Assembly: GCF_029633865.1 (NCBI RefSeq)
Contig: NC_079215.1
Span: 54,959,457-55,023,456, forward strand
Source of the DNA: Lampris incognitus
Taxonomy: Eukaryota; Chordata; Actinopteri; Lampriformes; Lampridae
DNA length: 64,000 bases
Direction: 5' to 3'
In this document: one piece after another, positions 12,501 through 26,700 of the stretch
Position numbering within the stretch: position 1 is the first letter of the stretch
Layout of the letters: every line of letters starts with the position of its first letter
Translations under genes and position numbers: made by a program
Notes under the pieces: generated by a model
What the model saw: the letters and a program-made list of their open reading frames with translations, nothing else
Databases searched by the model: none
Told to the model about the DNA's origin: nothing

Positions 12501-15500
12501 TGCTCTCTCTCTTGTACTCTCACTCACTCTCTCTCGCTCTCTCTCGCTCTTTCTCTCCCACTGTCTCTCTCGCTGTCTCTCTCTCACACTCTCACTCTCT
12601 CGCTCTCTCTCGCTGTCTCGCTGTTTCTCACTCTCGCTGTCTCTCTCTCGCTCGCTCTCCCTCTCTCTCTCTGATATAGGCACATGCACAGACATAAGTA
12701 GCTGTCACAGTTGTGTCACCCCTGCAGATTGATGCTCTGCGGGGCACTCTGTCTGTGTAGTGAGCCACACAACTAGACTCAAGCACAGCCAGGGACCTAA
12801 ACTTTTAATGATGTCCTTTGCGCTCGATAACCTCGATATATAATCTGGAACGTTAACAGTGGGCACTTAGTAAAGCTACTGTGAAGACAGTCATTTCAAC
12901 AGAGAAAATGGCAGCTTCTCTTAAGAGAATTTTTTTCTGACTCAACAGTATACAGACTTCCACTGGAAGATAATTAAACCTGTCACCTTCTTGTTCAGCT
13001 GTACAAGATGGAGTGCAACCACATGCTTGCTGCACAAATCATACACCAAGGGTTTTGTCGCTGGTGCATCACTAGCCAGACACGCCACATGGGCTATTTT
13101 GCCCTTTCCAGCATCACCAGAGTAGATTTTATACAGCATTTAAAGTAAGATAAGAATCTGTATAGCCTTAGAAATGTTGGCTTGTGCAGCAGCAAGTATA
13201 TTTGAACTTTTACAGTATAACGAGGCATCCAGGTAGCATAGTGATCTATTCCGTGGCCTACCAACACGGGGATCGCCAGTTCGAATCCCCGTGTTACCTC
13301 CGGCTTGGTCGGGCGTCCCTACATACACAATTGGCCGTGTCTGTGGGTGGGAAGCCGGATGTGAGTATGTGTCCTGGTCGCTGCAGTAGCGCCTCCTCTG
13401 GTCGGTTGGGACCGGGGGGAATTGCGTGATCCTCCCACACGCTACAAATCCCCTGGTGCAACTTCTCACTGTCAGGTGAAAAGAAGCAGCTGGTGATGCC
13501 ACATGTATCGGAGGAGGCATGTGGTAGTCCACAGCCATCCCCGGATCGGCAGGGTACAGCTCGGAAGAGTGGGATAATTGGCCGGATATAATTGGGGGAG
13601 AAAAAGGGGAGGGGGGGGTAATATATCAACACAGCTGCTGGTCGTATGATACTCTTCACAAAGTATGCCCTCACTTTTTGAGTAATGAGCCGACAAGGCA
13701 ACGGTGTCCTTTTTTCTTTTCAGGCAAAGGTAACTTTGCTTAAAAGTGTCGGTAGAATATATAACCCAACTTGTATTACGTGTAAAATGCCTGTTTACAA
13801 CTGTGTTGCGAAGATGAAGTCGTGTTTTCAAGTGCCCTTTCTGGTTTCAGTATTTTAGTGTGAGGTTGACACACACTCAAGCATGCACACACACTCAAGC
13901 ATGCACACACACACACACACACACTTTCACCTGTGCGATCCCTTGCCTGTCGTCCATTAACGTGCCTGTGTCAGACCTGCTTGCTGGGTATCATTGAACT
14001 CATCTCTGACTGGTAAAGACCTCACGCCCGTTTGGCTTGCTTGTTGGTTCTTTAATTTGGTGTTGCCTCCCTTGCCCACAAGAGGCTGAACAAGGCAGCA
14101 AGCTCCCCCCAGCGAGCAGCGAGCCCAGAGTAACTCAATAACAAACCACCTCTCATCAGCACTGGCCACCGAGCACTTCCATACCTCCCGTCTCTCACTC
14201 GCTCACATCGCTCACTCACGTGTACTCGGGACGTGTACACACCCTCACGCACAACCAGACCTCCCTCACGTAGACGTTCACAGCTTTGAGCAGCAGTTCT
14301 CCATTAGTTGCTCCACTTCCCCCTGCCTGTTGGCCTGTGGCGAGAGGATCTGGGCTTTCTCCGCCCCGCAGGCTTAGAACTGGGTTATTATAGGTAACGG
14401 GCCACTCTGTGACTTCCGCAGCTCCTGCTCCTAATGCGGTAGTTGGGTGAAATCCCTCTCTCTCTCTTTCTCCTTTAGTCTTTTCATCCTAGCGTTCAAT
14501 AGCCGTCACACAGAAGACGCCGCGCCAGGAAAACAGCCTTGTTCTCTCTCTGCTGTGTTGTGTTTGTCTGCGGGTATATGTGTATGTGTGTATTTGAAAG
14601 TGTGTACAACCGCGGATTTATGGAGCAGTGTATTACTGTGCGGGTATGCGTGCGTGCATGCATGCATGTGTGCATGCATTTATGCATGCATCAGGGTTCT
14701 TATGGTGGTGCTATTTTTGCATTAGTGTGAGTTCCCTGAAAGTTGCAAGAGAATTTCCACCCACCGGCAATTTTAGTGTGTGGAAAAAATTCCAAAATTC
14801 CGATTAATGCCGCTTGAATGACATAAAGAAAAATCGTGGCTCATTCCACTTTAAACGATTTGAATTCTGATCGTGTAAATATAACATAGACTTTAGATAC
14901 ACGCTAGTCTTTAAATGTGTAAATGATGTCACTTCCTAGGCGCCGGTAAAGGTTTCGCAGAAAAGCGAGGGTCGTGCTCAGCATTCGACAAATAGGGAAC
15001 TATGCAGATCATGTGAAAAAGTTTTGGTTTTATATTTTCAGTGGGGTCAGGGAAGAAATTTCCAGCGCTAATAGCAGCTAAAGGCGATATTTCATCATAA
15101 ATATATGCCCTCGTGCAGCTTTAAATAGCACCTAACTTTGATATCTAGTATTACAATTTTTCGCCTTTTCGCCACTAGAGGGCGATGTTGGCTTCATCTG
15201 AGATTGCTTTGTAAATTTATTGCACTGCCTCCTTTTGCCAACACCACTCTCATCAAAAGTTGACAATTCCCCCATTGACATTCTTGGACTCTCTTGTACG
15301 TCACCAAAACGCTGCTTTATATGAGAAGTAACGTTTTATTTTGGGTCCAAATTATTCGCCATCATGTGGCGCAACGACCACGGTAGTTCAGAAACACGTC
15401 GATTGTGCTGGCTGGACTGTGCCACCAAGTCTTTAAACGCCCCTCGGTTAGTGATCAGCACATAGGGCATGTCTCCTGTCCAAACTGGACCACCGGAGCA

Positions 15501-18500
15501 GTATTTACCGCTTTCTTTTAGCAATGACAAGGTAATGGTGTTGACAGTGGGGAGTTATCAATGGCATTTTTGCTCTTATGTCACATGACCAGGCCGCCCA
15601 CCATGACAAACCCAGTGTGTGTGCCTGTGTAGATGTGCGTCTGTCTGCATGCAGGGCATCCTTTGCCAATGTGTTACCTGCTTGGGCTCATGTGCTTTTG
15701 TTTTGCCTGCCCCTTGCTATCCTGCTTCCCCCCCCCCCCCACCCGACCCCTCTCCAATCCCCTCTGCCTGTCCTTCCCCCTTTCCCCCACTTGCAGGTCT
15801 TGCCAGAAGGGTCTCCATCTATCTTGACAGGAGTAAGCAAGGAGGTGAGTGATGCTGTTCTGTCCTCCCTCTGTCGGGGCTGAATGTGCCAGGCAAAAAC
15901 CGTCGGCGAGTTCCCGTTTCGGGTTCTTTCTGTTCTCCGCTGAGCCCTGTATCCCTTCATCTGTCTAGTGGCGCTCCCATCAATCCATCCCTGGCGCTCA
16001 TCCAAACGGTTACCGCTCTCACACACTGAGGGGAGAAGGTTCAGGTTCCGCATACCTTTTTTTGTAAGGGTCTGAGTCTGTTCAGCCGGGTTCAGTGGCA
16101 GTTCACCTGCTACCTACAGACAGAATCCATAAACTGACACGAGAATATTACCCGTTACCCGTGGTGAACTTGGGACAGCTAACCGGCTTTTTCAGATTGG
16201 TTCAGGTTTCGATCAGTGGTACAGGACCGCCCCCAACCGTCGTGCCAGTTGCCCATTTAATCATCAGTGGCTCAGAGTGGCTTTTGTCAGATCAGAATTA
16301 AAACTCACACATTAAATTTTGTTCCTCCCCAAGGTGTCGGTGTTTAATTGGGAGCCCGTCTGTTCTGTGTGATGTTAATCATCGTTAGGGTACCAGTCTG
16401 CCCTGCCTGGGGGGACCAGTCTGTGGAGCGCCACAGAAACTAGTGGAAATTAGGGGAGCGCAGGCTGCCACCCGCCGATTCCTGCCGCCTCTGTTGCTTC
16501 TGCTTTATCAGCATGCAAAGTGTGTCACGGAGGCAGAGGAAAACCGGGAGTTTGAGCCGAAGACACAGCAGAGGAAGATAAAGTAGGTGAAAGAAAACTT
16601 GAGTGATTCAGGGATGATGGAGAGAACTCCAAGTGAGCGAGTTGTTGACTGGGAAGCAGGATGGAAGAGATGGATTTGGAGCAGGACGGGACGGAGCTGG
16701 AGGGCATCAACCCCAGGCCGCCGCAGATAGAAAGCAGACCTAATGAGGACAGGATACAGGTGTCATTTATAACTTCTCAGCTTGTTCTTGTTTATTTTTC
16801 CTCACTCTCTTCACTTACCCTCATTCCCTCTGTTTACTCTAACTCCTGAATCTCCTGGCTCAAAATTGGGGGTGAGTTGTCACCCCACAGGGAGGTGTGG
16901 AGGGATGCTGAAGTTACAAAATTAGGGCGACCCATTTATTTATTTATTTATTTTTTGGCTTTTTCCCCATTTTTCTCCCCAGTTGTACTTGGCCAATTAC
17001 CCCACTCTTCCGAGCCGTCCCGGTCGCTGCTCCACCCTCTCTGCCGATCCGGGGAGGGCCGCAGACTACCACACGCCTCCGCCGATACATGCGGAGGCGC
17101 CGGCCGCTTCTTTTCACTTGACAGTGAGGAGTTTCGCCAGGGGGGACGGAGCACGTGGGAGGATCACGCTATTCCCCCCCAGTTCCCCCTCCCCCACTGA
17201 ACAGGTGCCCCGACCGACCAGAGGAGGCGCTAGTGCAGCGACCAGTACACATACCCACATCCAGCTTCCCACCCGGAGACACAGCCAATTGTGTCTGTAG
17301 GGACGCCCGACCAAGCTGGAGGTAATGCGGGGACTCGAACCGGCGATCCCCGTGTTGGTAGGCAACGGAATAGACCGCCACGCTACCCTGACATCCAGGA
17401 CCCTTTTTGATTGAGGGGAGACAGACACTGTGTTCTGCTCCACATTTCCTTTGGTCGCCTGGCGCCTTTTTTAAGCTTCAGTAGGGGCCGTGGGAGTCCG
17501 CTGATCCAAGAACAGTCGGCGAGGAGGTGGGGGGAGGTATCTGAGATAGGAAAGTGTGAGGGGGGGGGGGGCGAAAAAGCCCTGAGGTGTATCTCCATAA
17601 TCTTCTTACTACCAAGACAGGCGTCTCTTGCTTGTCTGTAACTTGTGCTGTGATGCTTAACAGACGCCAGCAGTATAACACGTAACCATAGAAGAAGCCC
17701 ATTAGTCTGTGTGTGTACGTCTGTCTGAGGGGTCTGAAAGGACTCCGGGTCAGACAGAGAGTACTCGGACTGTGGAAGACGGCAGAGCACAAGGTGCAAA
17801 GGATTGAACCTGCATTGGGTTCACCAACACTCTGGCCTAACCAAGCTTGCTCAGCACAATCCCCCCGTTTGCGAAATACCACTTAAGAACCACCTCAGGA
17901 GATCAGGTCGGGCCCCTGTCCATCACGGGTGGACCAGGAAGCACTTGTAATGTCGAACTGATGCTTTCTTTACACCTTTTCACAGTAATTACCATCAACA
18001 GGGCAGGTCAAGGGTTTTGTTATCCCCAAGAATGCCAGTCGCTGGCATCAGAAGGTTAGGGCGTCTCTCTGCTGGTCAGGTAAAGTCCACCTCCTGTTCG
18101 AGGCTCGGAGCACCCGGTAATCCCGGACTTGGAGGACCTTTCTCACAGCAAACACGATGAAGGGAAGGGAGAGATAATGCCAGGGGAGAGAGGATGAGGG
18201 AGGCTAGCGAGCACTTTTTTATTTTTATTTTTTAAGGAGCTGTAGCATGTGTGTGTGGGAGAGCTTGCCCATCGTGCAGAATGAGAATGTAGAGGAACGC
18301 TCCCTCCCCCCCATCCCAGCCCCCACCCCCACCCCAGGGGGAGAGAATGAACCAAGCAAATGTATTTACAAGGGAGGAATGGGGGGGGGGGGGAAGTGTG
18401 CTTAGGGTATGCCCAGGCTAAATTAGGTTTTCTACTCACAACCACTGGGGGGTGCAGCAAAAGCAGCAGATCACTGACTTGTTGTGTATTACCCTGCTTT

Positions 18501-19992
18501 CTGCCTACCAGAGGAAGGTTTGCCGCGCTGCATCCTAACGAGGTTATCAGTGTCTTCGTCTTGATTACTGCAGTGAGTCGTCGGTGTCTGGTCAGGTGTG
18601 AGGGCCACAGCGTGGAAGTGAGGGAGCGGGACAAGAGGAAGGTGTTCGTCTAGAGAATACGTATTGGGAAATGACAAATAACACACACTCACACACACAT
18701 TGAGAGCGTATCGATTTCGGTGCGGGCTCCAAACATTCGTTCCAAGTGCCACGGAAGTTTCTTGGGCAGCGAAGTATTTTCTCCTGCCGCTTTGAGAAAA
18801 TGAATGCTGACTCCTTAGCGGCAGAACTTTCCGGTCAGATTTGAAGTCACCGATCCCTGACCCTTTGTTTGTGTAACTTCACACCCCTTAAATTCATAGC
18901 AAACAACTTGGGCAGGAGCCGCGGAGGACTCGGCTCACCTGAAGGGCAAAAGCTGCAGAAGGAAGGGGCGTCCGGGTGGTGTAGCGGTCTAATTCCATTG
19001 CCTGCCAACCCGGAGATCGCCGGATCGAATCCCCGTGCTGCCTCCATCTTGGCCGGGTGTCCCTACAGACACAGCTGGCCTTGTCTGCGGGTGGGAAGCC
19101 GGATGTGGATACGTGTCCTGGTCACTGCACTAGCGCCTCCTCTGGTCGGTTTGGGGCACCTGTTGAGGGGGGAACTGGGGGGAATAGCGTGATCCTCCCA
19201 CGCGCTACGTCCCCCTGGTGGAACTCCCCACTGTCAGGTGAAAAGCAGCGGCTGGCGACTCCACATGCATGGGAGGAGGCACGTGGTAGTCTGCAGCCCT
19301 CCTCGGCTCGGCAGAGGGGGTGGAGCAGCAGCCGGGACGGCTCGGAAGAGCAGGACGATTGGCCTGGGGAGAAAAAAAATTCAACAACAAATAAAGGTTG
19401 GAGAAGGAGAAGGGGCAGAAAAGAAGGCAAGGTTTTTGTGGCGTGAAGCGAGAGAGAAAGGGAAAGCGGGGAGTAATGAAGTGCCTGGATGGATAGATGA
19501 GTGGATAGATTGATGGATGCGAGGCATGCATCGATAACGAAGTGGCTAAACCAGCTAAAGCGGGGTTTGTAAAGGTCAAAGAATAACTGCAAGATGAACG
19601 GAGCCTCCAAACAAGTGCTGAGCAGCGGTGGCATTAATGTGGGGAGGGTGTACTCACGCACTCCGACCCCGACAGTCCTCCCCCGCAGCACTCATCAGTT
19701 TAGGGAGGAACGTCTGTGGGGAGAAAACTGGTAGTTACGGGGTATTACGATTATTTCTTGGAGTGGAAGATCAGAGAACGAAAGCAACGAGAAGAGAAGA
19801 GGATTTGGAAGGCCTTGCTGTCACCGGTGGGCTTTTTATCTTTGCCCTCTGCTGCCTCTCGACTGCAACAGGAAAAAGATTATTCCAGAAGAGCCGAGCA
19901 CGCTGAAGAATCCTGTCTGCAGTGCTGCCGACTTCAAAGGGAATGCCTTCTCCACCCTGCCTCGGGAACCATGAGGCCTTTCGTGTGTGTGT

Positions 19993-20053
<61 letters not shown>

Positions 20054-23000
20054 GAGTGTGAGTGTGAGTGATAGAGAGTGACTGTGAGTGAGTGAGTGAG
20101 TGAGTGAGTGAGTGAGTGTGATAGAGAGTGAGTGAATGAGTGAGTGAGTGAGTGAGTGAGTGAGTGAGTGAGTGAGTGAGTGAGTGAGTGAGTGAGTGAG
20201 AGAGCAAGTTGGTGATAGTGACAGAGTGGGTGATAGAGAGAATGAGTGAGTGTGAGAGAGTGAGTGAATGAAAGATGTGATACAGAATGAGTGAGTGGGT
20301 GTGAGAGAGAGTGAGTGGGAGAGAGTGAGTGAGTGAATGAAAGAGTGAGTGAGTGAGAGAGTGAGTGTGAGAGAGTGATAGAGATAATGAATGAGAGAGG
20401 AGAGTGAGAGTGAGTGTGTGGGTGAGAGTGAGTGAGTGTGATAGAGAGTTAGTGAGACAGAGTGAGAGTGAGTGAATGAATGAGAGAGTGACTGTGAGTG
20501 AGTGAGAGAGCGAGTTGGTGATAGTGAGAGAGTGAGTGATAGAGAGAATGAGTGAGTGTGAGAGAGTGAGTGAATGAAAGAGATGTGATACAGAATGAGT
20601 GAGTGGGTGTGAGAGAGAGTGAGTGAGTGAATGAATGAAAGAGAGTGAGAGAGTGAGTGTGAGAGAGTGATAGAGAGAATGAGTGAGAGAGTGAATGATA
20701 GAGATAGAATGAGTGAGAGAGAGGAGCGAGTGATAGAGAGAGAGTTAGTGAGAGAGAATGAGTGAGAGAGATGAGTGAGTGAGTGAGTGAGTGAGTGAGT
20801 GAGTGAGTGAGTGAGTGAGTGAGCGAGCGAGCGAGCGAGCGAGCGAGCGAGTTGGTGATAGTGAGAGTGAGTGATAGAGAGAATGAGTGAGTGTGAGAGA
20901 GTGAGTGAATGAAAGAGATGTGATACAGAATGAGTGAGTGGGTGTGAGAGAGAGTGAGTGGGAGATAGTGAGTGAGTGAATGAAAGAGAGTGAGTGAATG
21001 TGAGAGAGTGATAGAGAGAATGAGTGAGTGAATGAATGAGAGAGTGAGTATGTGGGTGAGAGTGAGTGAGTGTGATAGAGAGTGAGTGACTGAGTGAATG
21101 AATGAGAGAGAGAGTGAGAGAGTGAGTGAGTGTGATAGAGAGTGAGTGAATGAGTGAGACAGAGTGAGGGTGAGTGAGTGAATGAATGAGAGAGTGACTG
21201 TGAGTGAGTGAGTGAGTGAGTGAGTGAGTGAGTGAGTGAGTGAGTGAGTGAGTGAGTGAGTGAGAGAGCGAGTTGGTGATAGTGAGAGAGTGAGTGATAG
21301 AGAGAATGAGTGAGTGTGAGAGAGTGAGTGAATGAAAGAGAGATGTGATACAGAATGAGTGAGTGGGTGTGAGAGAGAATGAGTGAGTGTGAGAGAGTGA
21401 ATGAAAGAGAGATGTGATAGAGAATGAGTGAGTGGGTGTGAGAGAGAGTGAGTGGGAGAGAGGAGTGAGTGAGTGAGTGAGTGAGAGAGAGAGAATGAGT
21501 GAGAGAGATGAGCGAGTGTCTGACTGAGCACTATCCTGTGATGTGTTTTTGTTCCTGATCCCCTGCAGCTCCATCTTGGGTTTGCGTGGGTATGACGTGT
21601 GAGCTGCTCAGCAGCGCCGTCATGGAAGCTTTGAAGCCACCACATGGGCTTTTACAGCTGGACTCCCAGTGCATCAGTCCAGCGATGGGATTCTTTTGAT
21701 AATATATGGATATACAGTTTAAGGCCAGATTTCTTCATTTTTGGATGCAAGGCTTTTATTTTGAAAGGGGTAAACCTTTTAATTAGATTTTTTTTTTTTC
21801 CGCTGAAAATATGTTGCTATTCCCCCGGAATGGTTGCTCTCATGATAAATTCAACAAAAAAGAGACGGCATCACACAGCCGCTTTGAGGGAGAAAATCAA
21901 TGCCTTTTCTTTCTTCTGAGGTAAAACAAACAATTTGCTCAACACCCCCCTGCACCCACACAACCCTATCATAGGGGGCATCAAAGGCCCTGAGACCCAT
22001 GTGACCCAGGTGATACGCACTGGGTCCAGTGTTAGATCAATAAAATATGAGTTGAGTAGAAAGGCAACGAGGCGGAGTTCGCCAACTGAACTTTCTGGGT
22101 AGACTTGTGAGAAGCTGGGACGAGATGTTCTACTGAAACACTGACACCTTCAGTCTAACCCACGCCTCCATCACTGTCCTCCACACCTACACCCCTTTAG
22201 ATCCTTTATACGTGGACACCTCCATCACTGTCCTCTACATCAGCACCCCTTTAGATCCTTTATACATGGACACCTCCATCACTGTCCTCTTCATCTACAC
22301 CCCTTTAGATCCGTTATACATGGACACCTCCATCACTGTCCTCTACATCAGCATCCCTTTAGATCCTTTATACATGGACATCTCCATCACTGTCCTCTAC
22401 ATCTACACCCCTTTAGATCCGTTATACATGGACACCTCCATCACTGTCCTCTACATCTACACCCCTTTAGATCCTTTATACATGGACACCTCCATCACTG
22501 TCCTCTACATCTACACCCCTTTAGATCCGTTATACATGGACACCTCCATCACTGTCCTCTACATCAGCATCCCTTTAGATCCTTTATACATGGACACCTC
22601 CATCACTGTCCTCTACATCTACACCCCTTTAGATCCGTTATACATGGACACCTCCATCACTGTCCTCTGCATCTACACCCCTTTAGATCCGTTATACATG
22701 GACACCTCCATCACTGTCCTCTGCATCTACACCCCTTTAGATCCTTTATACATGGACACCACCATCACTGTCCTCTATAACTACACCCCTTTAGATCCTT
22801 TATACATGGACACCTCCATCACTGTCCTCTACATCTACACCCCTTTATATCCTTTATCCATGGACACCACCATCACTGTCCTCTATAACTACACCCCTTT
22901 ATATCCTTTATACATGGACACCTCCATCACTGTCCTCTACATCTACACCCCTTTATATCCTTCATACATGGACACCTACATCACTGTCTCCCTTTTTACA

Positions 23001-23708
23001 AATGTGGGTAGGTGGAGATTGGCTAAAAACAAGTGCCATCATTTTAACAAGAGAACCATTTTCCCGGTCACATTTTTGTCAGTGGCGTAAGACTGAATAG
23101 ATTGAGGTGGTGAGGAAACAAATGGGATGACAGCGGTTGAAGTGGTGTACGCCAGGATAGAGAGCAAATAGCATATAAACGAGTAGACCTCGTGGAATAA
23201 ACCAGGCAGGTGTAGTTCATGAAGAAGTTTTAGAATTCTTTTCCAAAGACTTGAAATCAAAAGAAGTCGCGTACTGAAGAAGTCTCGGTGAACGGTCCCG
23301 TCAGGATTCCCTACAGTCATGCAGACCTGTCAGGGTCAGCACATTTGGAAATATGATTTCCAGGCCCTGGAACAGTTATGGAAAATTATAACTTCTGGAA
23401 GGTTTTTGGAAAAGTTAAGTAAGTCTGACTAAAGTAGCATAAACTCCGATGACAGTGGCTGAAAGCATTGTGGCAGGGTTTGAAGATTCCTGGTGTGTGT
23501 CTGTTTATCCTGCTCTCCTCGTGTGGTTCACGCCATAGTCTCTTCTTACCTCCCCCTCTACCCTCACTCCCCCCTTTGTCCTCAAGATCTCCCCGTCCCC
23601 CCAGCACCTCCTGCTCCCTCCTCCACTCTCTCTCTCCTCCCAAACTCTCATCTGCTAACTAGATCCCAGCACCACCTGTAGACGCTGTCTGCTCAGCAGC
23701 TGGACTGT

Positions 23709-23740
<32 letters not shown>

Positions 23741-26700
23741 TTGTGTGTGTGTTTTCAGTATGCCGGCATGTGCCTCTGCTGGCTAACTTTCATATTAGCT
23801 CGCCATCTTGCTGACAGAGCGCCAAGCAAGTGCAGTTTCAACAACCAGCGGCTTCAAGTGGACCAGTAGCAACACTTGCGAAACACGTTGAGAGCAGAGT
23901 GGCTCATGCATCATTTGACGTCACCTGACATATAAATGGTTATGTAAATTAGGCTGAACGTTACAGAGAAGTCATGGAAAAGTCATTGCAAACCACTGGT
24001 GAAAAAGGGTATCAACTGTGTTCTATGAATTTGCACTAATTATTTGCACGTCCTCATCATTACTATTTATGACTATTTATTTATTTATTTATTTATTTAT
24101 TATATGATTATATATTGATATAGAATTATATATATGTATCTCCATCCATTATCTGAACCCCTTATCCTGCTCTCAGGGTCGCGGGGATGCTGGAGCCTAT
24201 CCCAGCAGTCATTGGGCAGCAGGTGGGCAGACACCACCCTGGACAGGCCGCCAGACCATCACAGGGCATAATTATAATTATATAATGCTATATAATATTA
24301 TATAATTACTATCCATCCATCCATTATCCAAACCGCTTATCCTGCTCTCAGGGTCGCGGGGATGCTGGAGCCTATCCCAGCAGTCATGGGGCAGCAGGCG
24401 AGGAGACACCCTGGACAGGCCGCCAGGCCAATATATATTATTAATAATGTGAAATAATTATATAATATTTATTATTTATTACTGATGATATTGCTTATGA
24501 TTATGTTTTGAGACTCAATGCCTCAAAACATCTAGAACATTGTTAGCTAGAGAATATTAGCTGTAACACCAGGCTTGTTGACATGCATGCGGTGCTTACT
24601 GGATGCTCCAGCAGCTGCTCCTCTGCAGACCAGAATGCTGTCTGGTAGCACAGATCCATGTGCAGTGGGCTGCGCTCGGGGCTGTGGGAGATCTGCTCCC
24701 CCTCCGCTGCTGATTGTCAAGGTTAGGCCATGCACGCTGTCCTTGGGCAGGTGTCCGTGAAGCATAGCAAGTGTAGTGCGGATGTCACTTGCTCACTGCT
24801 TTCATTGGTAGGCCGTGGAGAGGTTCTCTTTGCACTCTTTCACTCTCAGTCTTGACTTCTCACGCGCCGCTCTTCCTCACTGTCTCTCACGTGTCACTGC
24901 TACAATCTTAGTCAGCTTTTTTTCTTCCTCCCCTAAAGACTGTCTTGACTGGAAGGAGGCAAAATGCAAAACTCGTTCTTCATCGGCGTTGACTTGCACA
25001 TGTCAAAGAAGGTTGAATCAGTTCATCTGGACACAACCTTCATTGGCGGATACGTTTCATCACTCAACTAAGTGACAGCTTCAGTCTAAACTTACATGAG
25101 TGATGAAACGTATCTGTCAATAAATATATCCAGATGGACTGGTTCAACCTTCTGTGATTTTCTTACCTGGATTATTGAGCATGCATCCAGACATCACTTG
25201 CACATAGTCGTTTAGAGCTTATAGATAAATAACTAACAAAGGAACCGGTAAGCCAATGATGCTGATATATGAAATATATTAAAAACTGATGAAGAGGAGT
25301 AGTATAGCCTGATCACTGCTCACAGTCTCTATTCAGGGGTTAAGTGTGGTGTGGGTGGTGGTTTTGTTTAGTAGCTAGCAGAAAGCAGAGCAGCGATCCA
25401 ACGCCACTTGTGTTACTTATTTGTCAGGAGATGGGAGCCTTCCTCCTACCACCTCCATATGCACTTTGTATAAGGGGATCCTCATTCTCAGTATGGGTTT
25501 TTAGATTTCACTCAATTTAAAACGCTCATCTCGGCTTTGTTTCACCTAATATAAAGATTCCTGCTTCGTGTTAAATCCATCATGGGTAAAATAATGATTT
25601 TTAAGGCAAAAGATTTTCAAATTTTTTGAAGGAAAAAAAAGCACGTCCCAAATACGCCTGTCAAGTGGTGCATAATTTTGATTCCCAGATATGGTATTCT
25701 GAATCCATCCACATTTCAGCTAGATTGAAAAATGCGAAGGGATGTTAGGCAGTCACCTCTAACTACACCCAGCGCCTTTATTTGACTGACTTGTTTTCAC
25801 TTACGCTATAATTGTGTATTTCTTTGCTGAGGTGGATTCTGGAGGACCTTGAAGTTGCAATAAGAAAAAGTTCAAAAGTCACTCCATTCCTTAGCCTAGC
25901 ATAATGCGATGTCACCTCAGCTGTGCCTCCCTCCAGACTGCCCTCCACCACTGTCCTTCTACCTACAGTGTGTGCTATTATGACAGTATCAATTGCATAT
26001 ATTTCATGTTTCTTTTAAGATGAAAACAAGCATTACAGTGGCTGAAAACCTTTATTTATCTGGGCATGTAGAAAAATGTAGTCTTCATGCCAGCCAGTTC
26101 ACAGGATCAGTCATTTAAGGGTGTCAAATAATGTCCGCCATCCAGTCCTTGTATAACCAAAGTGAGAGCTGTGCCCGTATTCTTGGCACGAAGTCAAACA
26201 CATTTTCGGTGGGTGTCGGACTCTGGAAGGTTGTCCCTTGTCTCCGATTCTGTTTGTAATATTCATGGGCAGGATCTCAAGGCGCAGCCAAGGTGAGGAG
26301 TGTATCAATTTTGGGAACCTCAGAATTGCATCTCTGCTCTTCGCAGATGATGTGGTTTTGTTGGCTTCATCAGAACATGACCTCCAGCGCGCACTGGGGC
26401 GGTTTGCAGCTGAGTGTGAAATGGCCGGGATGAGAGTCAGCACCTCCAAGTCTGAGGCCGTGGTTCTCTACTGGAAAATGGTGGATTGCTCCCTTTGGGT
26501 TGGGGATGAGTTGTTGCCTCAAGTGATGGAGTTTAAGTATCTCAGGGTCTTGTTCACGAGTGAGGGTAGGATGGAGCGGGAGATTGACAGGCGGATTGGT
26601 GCAGCATCAGCAGTAATGTGGATGTTGTACTGGACCATTGTGGCGAAGAGGGAGCTGAGCCGGGAGGCAAAGCTCTCAATTTACCTGTCAATCTTCATTC

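Noticed and set aside
11691..12732. Overlapping open frames of 260-343 codons rich in Ser, Leu and Arg
   Set aside because: They come from the CT tandem array; three frames are open at once and none resembles a protein family.
15336..15530. Short minus-strand frame and nearby motifs as a possible gene
   Set aside because: No family resemblance; intronic, likely diverged repeat.
19934..21574. Minus-strand frames of 398 and 546 codons made of Ser, His, Leu and Thr
   Set aside because: By-product of GAGT/GAGA repeats; no start context, no splice sites, low complexity.
22212..22980. Evenly spaced repeats that could suggest a CRISPR array
   Set aside because: The whole 54-bp unit is conserved with no unique spacers, and the genome is a vertebrate.
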